Shown here: piece after piece, positions 17,192 through 25,098 of the stretch | Layout of the letters: each line of letters opens with the position of its first letter | How positions within the stretch are numbered: the first letter of the stretch is position 1 | Source: Halopiger goleimassiliensis | GTDB taxonomy: Archaea > Halobacteriota > Halobacteria > Halobacteriales > Natrialbaceae | Reading direction: 5' to 3' | Length of the DNA: 64,000 nt | Assembly (NCBI RefSeq): GCF_000455345.1 | Contig: NZ_HG315690.1 | Span: 2,307,360 to 2,371,359 of the forward strand | The notes under the pieces: model-generated | The model's input: only the letters and a program-made list of their open reading frames with translations | What the model was told of the DNA's origin: nothing | The model's database searches: none | Position numbers and translations under genes: made by a program

Positions 17192-17848
17192 ATGATTCCA
17201 CTCGCTCACGATTTCACGGACGCGACCGTACTCGTCTTCGGGGGTGGCCCCGTCGGCGCGCGGAAGGCCCGTCGGTTCGCTCGCGAGGCCGAGACCATCG
17301 TCGTCAGCCCCGAGTTCGCCGATCGGGAGTTCGGCTCGGCGACGTTGATCCGGGCCGCACCCGAGCCGTCCGCGGTCGCGGGCTGGCTCGAGCGGACCGA
17401 CCCGGCGCTCGTCGTCGCTGCGACCGACGACGAACGGGTCAACGAGGCAATCGACGCGGCCGCACGCGAGCGAAACGTCCTCCGAAACCGGGCTGACCGT
17501 GCGGGAGCGCGCGATCCGGGCAGCGTGGTCGTTCCCGCGACGGTCCGCGAGGACCCCGTCGTGGCTGCCATCTCGACCGGCGGGCGAGCGCCGGCGCTGA
17601 GCAAGTATCTACGGGGAGAACTCGAGGAAACGCTCGCCGGTGCCGGTGAGATGGCCCGCCTCTGTGACCAGCTTCGAACGGAACTGAAACGCCGCGAGGT
17701 CGCCGGCCCGCGCCGGCGCGCGATCGTCACCGACGTCGTCAGTTCCCCGGAGCTTTGGACAGCTTTACGTAGCGGTACTGCCAACACTCGCCAAGTGATC
17801 GACGACGTGCTCGAGGAGGAACTCTCTACTGGGGGTGAGACGGCGTGA
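17192..17848 (+). CDS. precorrin-2 dehydrogenase / sirohydrochlorin ferrochelatase (siroheme synthase)
   Basis: This 218-residue protein opens MIPLAHDFTDATVLVFGGGPVGARKARRFA, an NAD-binding Rossmann start typical of the CysG-N/Met8p family. Residues 105-160 hold the second conserved segment (GSVVVPATVREDPVVAAISTGGRAPALSKYLR). It should oxidise precorrin-2 to sirohydrochlorin and may insert iron, giving siroheme or entering the archaeal haem pathway. The stop overlaps the hemA start in a GTGA, so the genes are coupled, as in other haloarchaea. Confidence 0.9.
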   Translation: MIPLAHDFTDATVLVFGGGPVGARKARRFAREAETIVVSPEFADREFGSATLIRAAPEPSAVAGWLERTDPALVVAATDDERVNEAIDAAARERNVLRNRADRAGARDPGSVVVPATVREDPVVAAISTGGRAPALSKYLRGELEETLAGAGEMARLCDQLRTELKRREVAGPRRRAIVTDVVSSPELWTALRSGTANTRQVIDDVLEEELSTGGETA

Positions 17849-19170
17849 GGTCTGCCGGGGTGGTCATCGGCGCACGCGTCACCCACGAGACGGGAAGCGT
17901 CGACGACCTCGCAGCGGCCAGTCCGGAGAGCCAGTCGGCCGCCGTCGACGGCCTGCTCGAGATCCCCGACGTCGAGGAGGCGTTCGTCCTCTCGACGTGT
18001 AACCGGGTGGAAGCCTACGTCGTCGCACCGGACCCGGCGGTCGGGCAGGCCGCGCTCAGGGAGTTTTTCGCCGGGAGCGAGGAGGGCCTCGTCGTCACCG
18101 ACCACGACGAGAGCCTGCGACACCTGCTCCGGGTCGCCGCCGGCCTCGAGTCGGTCGTCCTCGGCGAGGACCAGATCATCGGCCAGGTGCGCGACGCCTA
18201 CGAGGACGCCCGCAGCGCCGGCGGCATCGGCGACATGCTCGAGGCCGCCGTCACGAAGGCGATCCACGTCGGCGAACGTGCCCGGACCGAGACGGCGATC
18301 AACGAGGGCGTCGTCTCGCTCGGTTCGGCCGCGGCCCGACTCGCCGCCGACGACGTCCCGCTCGAGGGGGCGACCGGCCTGATCGTCGGTGCCGGCGAGA
18401 TGGGCCAACTCGCAGCCCGGAGCCTCGCCGACGCCGACGTGGACGAACTCGTCGTCGCCAACCGGACGCTCTCCCGGGCCGAACACCTGGCGTCCGAACT
18501 CGCGGTCGACGCCGACGCCGTCCCGCTGACCGCACTCGAGTCGGTCGCCTCGGAGGCGGACGTCGTCGTGACCGCGACTGGCAGCACCGAACCGGTGCTC
18601 GAACCCGACCACCTCGACGCCGAGGACGCCGACGGAAGCGACCCCGAACGGGTCGTCGTCGACCTCGGCCAGCCGCGGGACGTCGACCCGGCGGCCGACG
18701 ACCTCGAGTCGGTCGCGGTGTACGATCTCGACGACCTCGAACGGGTCACCGAGCGGACCCGCGAGCGGCGCGTCGACGCCGCCCGCGAGGTCGAGGCGAT
18801 GATCGACCGGGAGTTCGAACTGCTGTGCGATCAGTACAAGCGTGCCCGGGCGGACGAGGTCATCGCCGCGATGTACGAGTCGGCCGAGCGGCTGAAACGC
18901 CGCGAACTCGAGACGGCGCTATCCCGGCTCGAGGGCGAGGAGTTCACCGCCGAGCAACGCGACATCGTCGAGTCGATGGCCGACGCACTGGTCAACCAGT
19001 TGCTCGCGCCGCCGACCAAGAGCCTCCGGCAGGCCGCCGCCGAGGACGACTGGAGCACGATCAACACGGCCTTACAGCTGTTCGATCCCGACTTCGAGGA
19101 CGGGAGGCCGTCCCCGGCCGGAACGGCGAGCAACGTCGACCAGCCCATCGGAGCGACCGACGACGACTGA
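17845..19170 (+). CDS. hemA: glutamyl-tRNA reductase
   Basis: This 441-residue protein carries the catalytic Cys52 in VLSTCNRVEAYV, the signature HLLRVAAGLESVVLGEDQI, an NADPH-binding GLIVGAGEMGQLAARSL, and a C-terminal helical dimerisation domain. It reduces glutamyl-tRNA to glutamate-1-semialdehyde, the first committed step of tetrapyrrole synthesis. It starts with GTG inside the stop of the siroheme synthase gene. The last 45 residues are a disordered acidic tail. It feeds the pathway that the upstream gene branches from. Confidence 0.95.
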   Translation: MRSAGVVIGARVTHETGSVDDLAAASPESQSAAVDGLLEIPDVEEAFVLSTCNRVEAYVVAPDPAVGQAALREFFAGSEEGLVVTDHDESLRHLLRVAAGLESVVLGEDQIIGQVRDAYEDARSAGGIGDMLEAAVTKAIHVGERARTETAINEGVVSLGSAAARLAADDVPLEGATGLIVGAGEMGQLAARSLADADVDELVVANRTLSRAEHLASELAVDADAVPLTALESVASEADVVVTATGSTEPVLEPDHLDAEDADGSDPERVVVDLGQPRDVDPAADDLESVAVYDLDDLERVTERTRERRVDAAREVEAMIDREFELLCDQYKRARADEVIAAMYESAERLKRRELETALSRLEGEEFTAEQRDIVESMADALVNQLLAPPTKSLRQAAAEDDWSTINTALQLFDPDFEDGRPSPAGTASNVDQPIGATDDD

Positions 19171-19215
19171 GACGGAACCCGGAGTCGATTCGTCAGCCCC
19201 ACGAACGAGGCGAGG

Positions 19216-19572
19216 TTACCCGATCGTTTCGACGAGCGACGTCTCCGACAGCAAGAGGAACACGTTGTTGACCACCAGGAAGGTGTAGACGAGAACGACG
19301 ACGGTGACGAACCCCGTGTCGGCGGGGTCGGGGAGGACGTTGCCCACGGCGATGACGATCACCGCGTAACAGAGGGCAGCGAGGGCGACACCGGGCAGTC
19401 CGAACAGGTCGTAGGTGAACACGGTGACGGGGTTGAGTTCGGTCGCGTACGGCACGAGAAAGAAGAGACAGGCCGCGATCATGTCGACGAGCCAGAGGAC
19501 GAGAAACGACCGCCGCAGCCGAGGGCTTCCCGGCGGATCGACCTGCAGCCGTCCGTCCTGTATCGCACTCAT
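19216..19572 (-). CDS. small four-helix membrane protein, DUF5658-like
   Basis: This 118-residue protein has about four transmembrane segments. The pattern LWLVDMIAACLFFLVPYATE followed by LNPVTVFTYDLFGLPGVALA resembles the haloarchaeal DUF5658 family, though I assign the name from memory. The ATG at 19570-19572 is preferred because the 21 residues upstream in the open frame are not hydrophobic or conserved-looking. The function is unknown, and it converges with hemA. Confidence 0.7.
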   Translation of the reverse strand: MSAIQDGRLQVDPPGSPRLRRSFLVLWLVDMIAACLFFLVPYATELNPVTVFTYDLFGLPGVALAALCYAVIVIAVGNVLPDPADTGFVTVVVLVYTFLVVNNVFLLLSETSLVETIG

Positions 19573-19727
19573 TATCGGAGTCCAGTGGCCTAACGAGGCT
19601 AACGCGTGCCCCTGCAGACGCCGGTCGTGAGACACTCACACCACTCGCTTCGCGGACGGCCTGTCGCTGCCGGCTGCCGATTCGGTGTAGCACAATCGTT
19701 ATTTACGTCGCTTCCGTTCGGGACACT

Positions 19728-20009
19728 ATGGGCGACGTACTCTCTGACGACGAAATCGAGGCGCAGTTGCCGGCGGAGTGGCAGCGCGAGGGCGACGAGA
19801 TCGTTCGCGTCTACGAGTTCGACGACTACCTTCGCGGCGTGAACTTCGCCCAGATGGTCGGCGAAATCGCCGAATCCCAGTTCCACCACCCCGAGATCGT
19901 CATCCGATACCAGGAAGTAGAGATCCGGCTCACGAGCCACGAAGCCGGCGGTATCACCGACGACGACATCGAGATGGCCGAACTGATCGAGACCGAACGG
20001 AACGCCTAG
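19728..20009 (+). CDS. 4a-hydroxytetrahydrobiopterin dehydratase (PCD/DCoH family)
   Basis: This 93-residue protein shows the family core FDDYLRGVNFAQMVGEIAE followed by the catalytic histidine motif QFHHPEIVIRYQEV and LTSHEAGGITDDDIEMA. It dehydrates 4a-carbinolamine pterins, recycling the cofactor of aromatic amino-acid hydroxylases. In archaea it may also serve molybdopterin-related metabolism. The promoter box GTTATTTACG lies about 28 bases before the ATG. The downstream gene follows by 24 bases on the same strand. Confidence 0.92.
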   Translation: MGDVLSDDEIEAQLPAEWQREGDEIVRVYEFDDYLRGVNFAQMVGEIAESQFHHPEIVIRYQEVEIRLTSHEAGGITDDDIEMAELIETERNA

Positions 20010-20033
20010 GTTCGACCCGGCCGTCACCAATCG

Positions 20034-20420
20034 ATGGACGGACGATACGTCTTCCGCGTCGATTGCCGACTCGAGGCGGCCCACGAGGCCGTCTCGATCG
20101 AGCCATCGAGCGCCGAGACGACGGTCACGGTCGTCCGCACGGCCCCGGAGCCGGGAACCGACGGTTGGCTGTTCTTCCGGGATACGTGCTGGCGGGGCGA
20201 GCTGTCGGACCCCGACTACGGCCGCCGGCTGGCCGAGGAGTGGCTCGAGCAGCCCGTCGAGAGCGTCTCGTTCCGGGAGCTACAGGTCGACGAGGCCTAC
20301 TTCGAGGCGTTCAAGACGGCGATCGCGGACGACCTCGAGGCGTTCAACGCCGAGAACGTCGACGAAGTCCTCTCGAAGTACCTCGGATCGAGCATCCGCG
20401 TCCGCTCGGATCCCGACTGA
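20034..20420 (+). CDS. LWR-salt-like conserved haloarchaeal protein
   Basis: This 128-residue protein contains DGWLFFRDTCWRGELSDPDYGRRLAEEWLE, which matches the haloarchaeal family named after a DNLWRGEL motif; here Leu of the LWR triplet is Cys. It has an N-terminal beta-rich half and a C-terminal helical half (EAYFEAFKTAIADDLEAFNAE). The function is unknown. It lies between the pterin dehydratase and the NAD kinase fusion in the same direction. Confidence 0.75.
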   Translation: MDGRYVFRVDCRLEAAHEAVSIEPSSAETTVTVVRTAPEPGTDGWLFFRDTCWRGELSDPDYGRRLAEEWLEQPVESVSFRELQVDEAYFEAFKTAIADDLEAFNAENVDEVLSKYLGSSIRVRSDPD

Positions 20421-20483
20421 AGGCGTCGGTACCGGGGACGCGAGTGGGCAACTATTTCAGCCACTACCGACAGGTACCCCACA

Positions 20484-22190
20484 ATGCACGGGCGACGACT
20501 GGCGACGACCGACGAGATCATCGCCGTCGCGAGTCCCGATACCGACGGCCCGCTCGAGCGACTCCGAGCCTGGGCCGTGGACCGAGGCATCGGCTTTACG
20601 GCCGTCGCGATCGGCGAGGACGTCGGCGACGTCTACGAGGAGAGTCGCGCCACGCTCGGCGTGACCATCGGCGGCGACGGCACCTTCCTCGAGGGGATCA
20701 AGACGTTCGCGCCGCGGGGGATTCCGCTGTTGGGGATCAACGCCGGGACGCTCGCGTTCCTCGCTCGCGTCGAGGTGGAGAACCTGGAGGCGGCGCTCGA
20801 CGAGGTGATCCGCGGGCGAGCGACCGTCGACAGTCGTCAACAGATCCACGTCGAGACGGCCGGTCTCGAGGCGACGGGGATCAACGATCTGACTGTCGAA
20901 CACGTGCCGCCCGAGAACCCCTTCGATCGGAAGGTGACTCGACTCGAGGTGTTCGCCGACGGCGAGTACGTCGGCGAGTTCGAGGGCACCGGTCTGGCCG
21001 TCTCGACGCCGACCGGATCGACGGGCATCTCGCTGTCGGCCGACGGGCCGGTCCACTACCCCGTGAACAACCACACGCTCCAGATAGTCCCCCTGCACAC
21101 CCACCGGATGGGCGTCCGTCCGCTGGTCGTCGCCCCCACGACGGACATCAGGATCGTGACCCGTGGAACCGCGAGCGCGCTCGTCGATGGCGGTCGAGCC
21201 CACACGGTCCTGGACGAGGGGACGGTGATCGAGGTGACGGGCGCTGACACCCGGGCTCACGTCGTCCGGACCAGTTACGACGACCCGTTCTTCACGGCGA
21301 TCACGAACAAACTCAACTGGGGTGCCCGCGACGTCGACGAGTCCGGGCCGACGGCCATGCTCGAAGACGAGCCTCCGAACGACGAGCGCGAATTGGGGGT
21401 GGTCGAACGCGCTCGCGACATCGCGGTCGAGGCCGCCCGCAGCGCCGGCGAACCGCTCCAGGAACTCCACGGGCAGATCGAGTCCGTGGACTACAAGACC
21501 GACAAATCCGACATCGTTACCGAGGCCGACCAGCAGGCCGATCGGATCATCACGACCGTCGTCCGCAACGAGTTCCCCGAGCACAGCATCTTCTCGGAGG
21601 AGAGCACCTTCGTCGACGGCGACAGCCCATACACGTGGGTGATCGATCCGCTCGACGGAACCGGGAACTTCGCTCACGGGAACCCCAACTACTCGGTCTC
21701 GATCGCACTGCTCGAGGACGGTCGCCCGGTCGTGGGCGTCGTCCACGTCCCCGAGACCGACGAAACCTTCCACGCCATCGCCGGCGAGGCAGCCTATGAG
21801 GGAGAGACGCGCATCGAGACGACCGACCGCGAGACGCTGGACGAGAGTATGCTCCTCTCGGGGTACGATCCCGACGGCTCCTTCCTGGCTCACTACTACG
21901 CACAGGCCCGCGGCGTCCGCCGGCTCGGCTCCGCTGCGCTCAACCTCTGTTACCTCGCCAGCGGCAGCGCGGACGCCGTCTGGGAGTACGACACCTATCC
22001 CTGGGACGTCGCCGCCGGGGTCGTCATCGCCCGAACGGCGGGTGCGACCGTCACCGACGAAACAGGCGATCCGTACGTCGTCGAGTTCGACGCCGACCGC
22101 CGGAAGGGACTGCTCGGCTCGAACGGTCCGCTGCACCCTGCCCTGCTCGAGCACCTCCGCCAGGACGGTGCCGGGCTTGCCGACGACTGA
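20484..22190 (+). CDS. NAD kinase fused to inositol monophosphatase/FBPase-type phosphatase
   Basis: This 568-residue protein has two domains. Residues 1-280 form an NAD kinase with GGDGTFLE (63-70), GINAGTLAFLA and the INDLTVEH ligand motif (133-140). Residues 305-568 form an IMPase-superfamily phosphatase with metal-binding SEES (371-374), WVIDPLDGTGNFAHG (386-399) and a C-terminal WDVAAGVVIARTAGA. The first half makes NADP; the second could remove phosphate from NADP, inositol phosphate or fructose bisphosphate. Similar fusions exist in archaea. The linker (280-305) is short and acidic. It has its own start 63 bases after the upstream gene. Confidence 0.93.
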   Translation: MHGRRLATTDEIIAVASPDTDGPLERLRAWAVDRGIGFTAVAIGEDVGDVYEESRATLGVTIGGDGTFLEGIKTFAPRGIPLLGINAGTLAFLARVEVENLEAALDEVIRGRATVDSRQQIHVETAGLEATGINDLTVEHVPPENPFDRKVTRLEVFADGEYVGEFEGTGLAVSTPTGSTGISLSADGPVHYPVNNHTLQIVPLHTHRMGVRPLVVAPTTDIRIVTRGTASALVDGGRAHTVLDEGTVIEVTGADTRAHVVRTSYDDPFFTAITNKLNWGARDVDESGPTAMLEDEPPNDERELGVVERARDIAVEAARSAGEPLQELHGQIESVDYKTDKSDIVTEADQQADRIITTVVRNEFPEHSIFSEESTFVDGDSPYTWVIDPLDGTGNFAHGNPNYSVSIALLEDGRPVVGVVHVPETDETFHAIAGEAAYEGETRIETTDRETLDESMLLSGYDPDGSFLAHYYAQARGVRRLGSAALNLCYLASGSADAVWEYDTYPWDVAAGVVIARTAGATVTDETGDPYVVEFDADRRKGLLGSNGPLHPALLEHLRQDGAGLADD

Positions 22191-22290
22191 GCGGCGGCGG
22201 TCGACGGCACGGCCGATCGTGGAACCCGTTCTCGCGGCGGACAGTCGAACAACAGACATATACTGGAGAATCCCGTAGGTACCCGTCCCG

Positions 22291-22932
22291 ATGGCCACGG
22301 ATCCCCGCGAGGAGTACGACTACTGGCTGCTCGACCTCGACGGAACGCTCGTCGACGTCGAGTGGTCCTACACCCGGGACGTGTTCGACCGGGTCGGCGA
22401 CCGCCTCGGGCGGGAGTTCACGGACCGCGAGGCCGACATCATCTGGAACGGCCTGACAGGATCGCGCGACCATCAGCTCCGGGAGTGGGGCGTCGACCCC
22501 GAGGCGTTCTGGGAGGCGTTCCACGACGAGGAGGATCCGCTGGTGCGCGCAGAACAGACCTACCTCCACGAGGACGCCGCGTTCGTCGGCGACCTCGACG
22601 TGCCGGTGGGGCTGGTCACCCACTGCCAGGAGTTCCTCGCCGAACCCGTCCTCGAGCACGTCGGCATCCGCGACTGGTTCGACGCCCGCCTCTGCTGTAC
22701 GGAACAGACGGGCTGGAAGCCCGACCCCGAACCGGTCCAGTACGTCGAGAAGGAACTCGGCGTCGGCTACAACGGCCACGTGGGCGTGCTCGCCGGCGAC
22801 GGGGCCTGCGACGTCGGCGCGGCCTGGAACGCCGGACTGGACGCCATCCACGTCGAACGCGTCGGTCACGAACGCCGCGGCCGGTGTGTCCGCGGTGATT
22901 ATCGCGTGCGCTCGTTCGACGACCTATTCTGA
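22291..22932 (+). CDS. HAD-superfamily phosphatase
   Basis: This 213-residue protein carries HAD motif I in YWLLDLDGTLVDVEWSY, motif II in PVGLVTHCQEF, motif III at the lysine of QTGWKPDPEPVQY, and motif IV in VGVLAGDGACDVGAAWNAG. The helical cap after motif I places it in the phosphoglycolate phosphatase-like group. It is a cytosolic phosphatase of small phosphate esters; the substrate is not deducible. TATACTGG about 30 bases upstream may serve as the promoter. The last residues (RVRSFDDLF) complete the fold. Confidence 0.9.
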   Translation: MATDPREEYDYWLLDLDGTLVDVEWSYTRDVFDRVGDRLGREFTDREADIIWNGLTGSRDHQLREWGVDPEAFWEAFHDEEDPLVRAEQTYLHEDAAFVGDLDVPVGLVTHCQEFLAEPVLEHVGIRDWFDARLCCTEQTGWKPDPEPVQYVEKELGVGYNGHVGVLAGDGACDVGAAWNAGLDAIHVERVGHERRGRCVRGDYRVRSFDDLF

Positions 22933-23109
22933 TCGCGCTCGAAGAAGGACAAACCGAGCATCCAACGCCCGGTTTCGTAGCAACCGTTGGTCGTCGGAGT
23001 ACCCGCCTGACCATGGACTGATCACGTTCCCGTACTGTCGGGAGGGAGGCGACGGCACAGGAGCTCACCTGGCGATGCAACGTTCCGGGAGGGAACGCGG
23101 AACGGTTCG

Positions 23110-23131
23110 ACACTCCGGTCACCCGGAGTGT
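23110..23131 (-). ncRNA. possible 5' hairpin of an unannotated small RNA
   Basis: ACACTCCGG and CCGGAGTGT pair perfectly around a four-base loop that reads GTGA on the minus strand, a GNRA-type tetraloop. The hairpin lies where a transcript from the operator-bearing promoter at 23155-23197 would begin. A second imperfect stem (CGTTCCG/CGGAACG, 23080-23104) follows. No open frame fits, so an RNA product is a guess. Confidence 0.25.
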
Positions 23132-23154
23132 ACTCGAGCTATTCGGAACCTGAG

Positions 23155-23197
23155 CTTGAATGTTGCTAAGACTAATAGAGAAGGTAGACGTGTCTAA
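23155..23197 (-). promoter_or_regulatory. third copy of the bipartite metalloregulator operator
   Basis: GTTGCTAAGACTAATA at 23162-23177 and GTAGACGTGTCTAA at 23184-23197 resemble the paired sites upstream of the ABC importer and of its DtxR/MntR-type regulator. The first-base-to-first-base spacing is 22, the same as at the regulator promoter. A weak TATA-like ATTCAAG (minus strand) at 23155-23161 occupies the position of the TATA boxes at the other two copies. The target would be transcribed leftwards, where no gene is recognised. Confidence 0.45.
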
Positions 23198-23326
23198 GCC
23201 ACCAGTAGGTAACGAAAGACGGAATCACGGATGAGGACGTACCGACGGACGGGTGATCCAGCCGATTCCGTTCGGGCAGTCGGTGTTGGCAGACCTCCGT
23301 CGTGGTCGCCTCGACACTAGCGTCGG

Positions 23327-24313
23327 TCAGTCGGCCAGTCGGTCGCCGGACGTCGTCTGCGTATCGGTTAGTAAGTCGTCGTCCGACTGGACCTTCCCCA
23401 GCAGGACGGTGCCCACGTAGATTACGACGCCGACGAGAACGATCGTCCCACCCGCGGTGGTCTCGTACTGGTACGAGAGGGTGATGCCTGTGAGCACCGC
23501 GAGCTGGGCGAGAACGACGGACGCCAGCATCGCTTCCTTGAACCCTCGAGCGAGCTGTGCCGCACTCGCGACCGGAACGACCAGCATCGCAGCGACGAGG
23601 ATGACGCCCATAATCTGCATGGCACCGACGACGACCAGCGCGGTGAGTACCGACGTCAGCCGGTTGTACCACGGGACACTGAGCCCGGCGACTCGGGCAG
23701 CAGTCTCGTCGAACGTCACGTACAGTAGCTGCTTGTAGGTCACCGTGACGACCAGGGAAACGATAGCAAAGAGGGCGACGAGAACGATCGCACTCTCTCG
23801 AGAGACAGTCGCCAAGTTCCCGAACAGGTACTGATTGATACCGACCGCCATTCCACCCGTATTCAGGCTGATCAACACAGCCCCGAGTGCAAACCCGGTC
23901 GAGAGTACGATCGCCATCGAGACGTCGTTGTAGGCGTCCGTGATCTCGGAGATCAACTCGATTGCGAGCGCTGCGACCATTGCGACGACGATCGCCGTAA
24001 TATACGGCGAGATACCGGTTCCAAACGCCGCGTTGACGAAGAGACCGACCGCAACTCCCGCGAATGCGGTGTGTGCCAGCGCGTCGCCGATGAGCGCAAG
24101 CTGTCGATGCACCAGGAAGGTCCCAATTAGCGGTGCCATGACGGCGATGAGCATACCGACGAGAAACGCGTGATGCATGAACGTATACTCGAGCATCTCG
24201 ATGCCGTATTTCGCACCGAACTCCCCGAGTTCTTCGCTCCAGCGCTGGATCAACCAGTCGAGTACGTCGTAGGGGACGCTCGTAATCCCAATTCCGACAG
24301 CAGTGCCGGTCAT
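23327..24313 (-). CDS. metal ABC transporter permease (ZnuB/MntB family)
   Basis: This 328-residue protein has about nine transmembrane helices. It carries the ABC-3 family signature region: HHAFLVGMLIAVMAPLIGTFLVHRQLALIGDALAHTAFAG and later GVILVAAMLVVPVASAAQLARG. It forms the membrane channel of a zinc or manganese importer with the ATPase and binding protein upstream. Its ATG overlaps the ATPase stop (ATGA). The C-terminal 30 residues are a polar tail. It is the last gene of the three-gene operon. Confidence 0.92.
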   Translation of the reverse strand: MTGTAVGIGITSVPYDVLDWLIQRWSEELGEFGAKYGIEMLEYTFMHHAFLVGMLIAVMAPLIGTFLVHRQLALIGDALAHTAFAGVAVGLFVNAAFGTGISPYITAIVVAMVAALAIELISEITDAYNDVSMAIVLSTGFALGAVLISLNTGGMAVGINQYLFGNLATVSRESAIVLVALFAIVSLVVTVTYKQLLYVTFDETAARVAGLSVPWYNRLTSVLTALVVVGAMQIMGVILVAAMLVVPVASAAQLARGFKEAMLASVVLAQLAVLTGITLSYQYETTAGGTIVLVGVVIYVGTVLLGKVQSDDDLLTDTQTTSGDRLAD

Positions 24314-25092
24314 GATACCACCGCCTCATCATCACGTCGGACGGTCGTTCCGTAAGCACGCTCCAGTGCGTCGCTGTCCGCGAACGCAACGGGGTCGCCG
24401 TCGAAGTACAGTTCCCGGTTGAGACAGACCACACGAGACGTATGCTCGATGACGGCTCCGATATCGTGTTCGACCAACAGAATCGTCATCCCGTCGTCGT
24501 TGAGGTCCCCGAGTAAATCGAAAAACGCGTCTACGGACTCCGCGTCGACGCCGACCGTCGGTTCGTCGAGGACGAGGAGTTCCGCCTCGCTGGCGAGTGC
24601 CCGGGCGATGTAGGTCCGCTGTCGCTGGCCACCGGAGAGTTGCGTTACTTTTCGATCGGCGAGATGTTCGATCCCCACGGTCTGGAGAGCCTGGCGAGCG
24701 TGTTCACGGTCGGTACCCGTAACGCGCCCGAAACCGGCGTGGGGAAAGCGTCCCATCAAAACGACTTCCTCGACTGTGATCGGCATTCGCTTCGTGTTTT
24801 CGGTTACGTCCTGTGCGACGTAACCCACCTTCTCGCGTTCGGCAAACGCCCGTGCGGGATGACCGAGCAGTTCGACGTCTCCGTCGTCGGGTTCGTGTAA
24901 GCCGAGAATCAGCCGCAACAGCGTACTCTTCCCTGAGCCGTTCGGGCCGACGATCCCGACGTACTCGCCGCGATCGACCGTAAGCGAAACGTTCGTGACC
25001 ACGTCTGTCGACGTATAGCCGAACGAGACGGCGTCGACGCTCACGAGGGGTTCCGACCGATCTTCGGAGTCGTGTGGGGTGGGAGGACACAT
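24310..25092 (-). CDS. metal ABC transporter ATP-binding protein (ZnuC/MntA family)
   Basis: This 260-residue protein has Walker A GIVGPNGSGKSTLLRLILGL, the signature LSGGQRQRTYIARAL, Walker B ELLVLDEPTVGVD and the switch His in LVEHDIGAVIEHT. It energises import through the 23327-24313 permease. The start is six bases after the stop of the binding-protein gene. The first 20 residues are a short extension before the ABC core. Expression should follow the operator upstream of the first gene. Confidence 0.95.
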   Translation of the reverse strand: MCPPTPHDSEDRSEPLVSVDAVSFGYTSTDVVTNVSLTVDRGEYVGIVGPNGSGKSTLLRLILGLHEPDDGDVELLGHPARAFAEREKVGYVAQDVTENTKRMPITVEEVVLMGRFPHAGFGRVTGTDREHARQALQTVGIEHLADRKVTQLSGGQRQRTYIARALASEAELLVLDEPTVGVDAESVDAFFDLLGDLNDDGMTILLVEHDIGAVIEHTSRVVCLNRELYFDGDPVAFADSDALERAYGTTVRRDDEAVVS

Positions 25093-25098
25093 GGTTGC

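Larger units (their letters stand above)
22933..23326. other. intergenic region with predicted minus-strand promoter and hairpin, no protein gene
   Basis: These 394 bases lie between two convergent genes. No frame shows haloarchaeal codon bias. The region holds a perfect hairpin at 23110-23131 and a copy of the bipartite operator of the Zn/Mn importer at 23162-23197 (listed separately), both consistent with a short regulated transcript running leftwards. Confidence 0.5.

Noticed and set aside
16875-17195. 106-codon frame between DUF5778 and the siroheme synthase gene
   Set aside because: Third positions lack G/C bias, and the protein is rich in R and P with no hydrophobic core.
23080-23131. 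Possible tRNA because of GGTTCGACACTCC
   Set aside because: The segment resembles a T-arm, but no acceptor stem, D-arm or anticodon arm can be paired around it.
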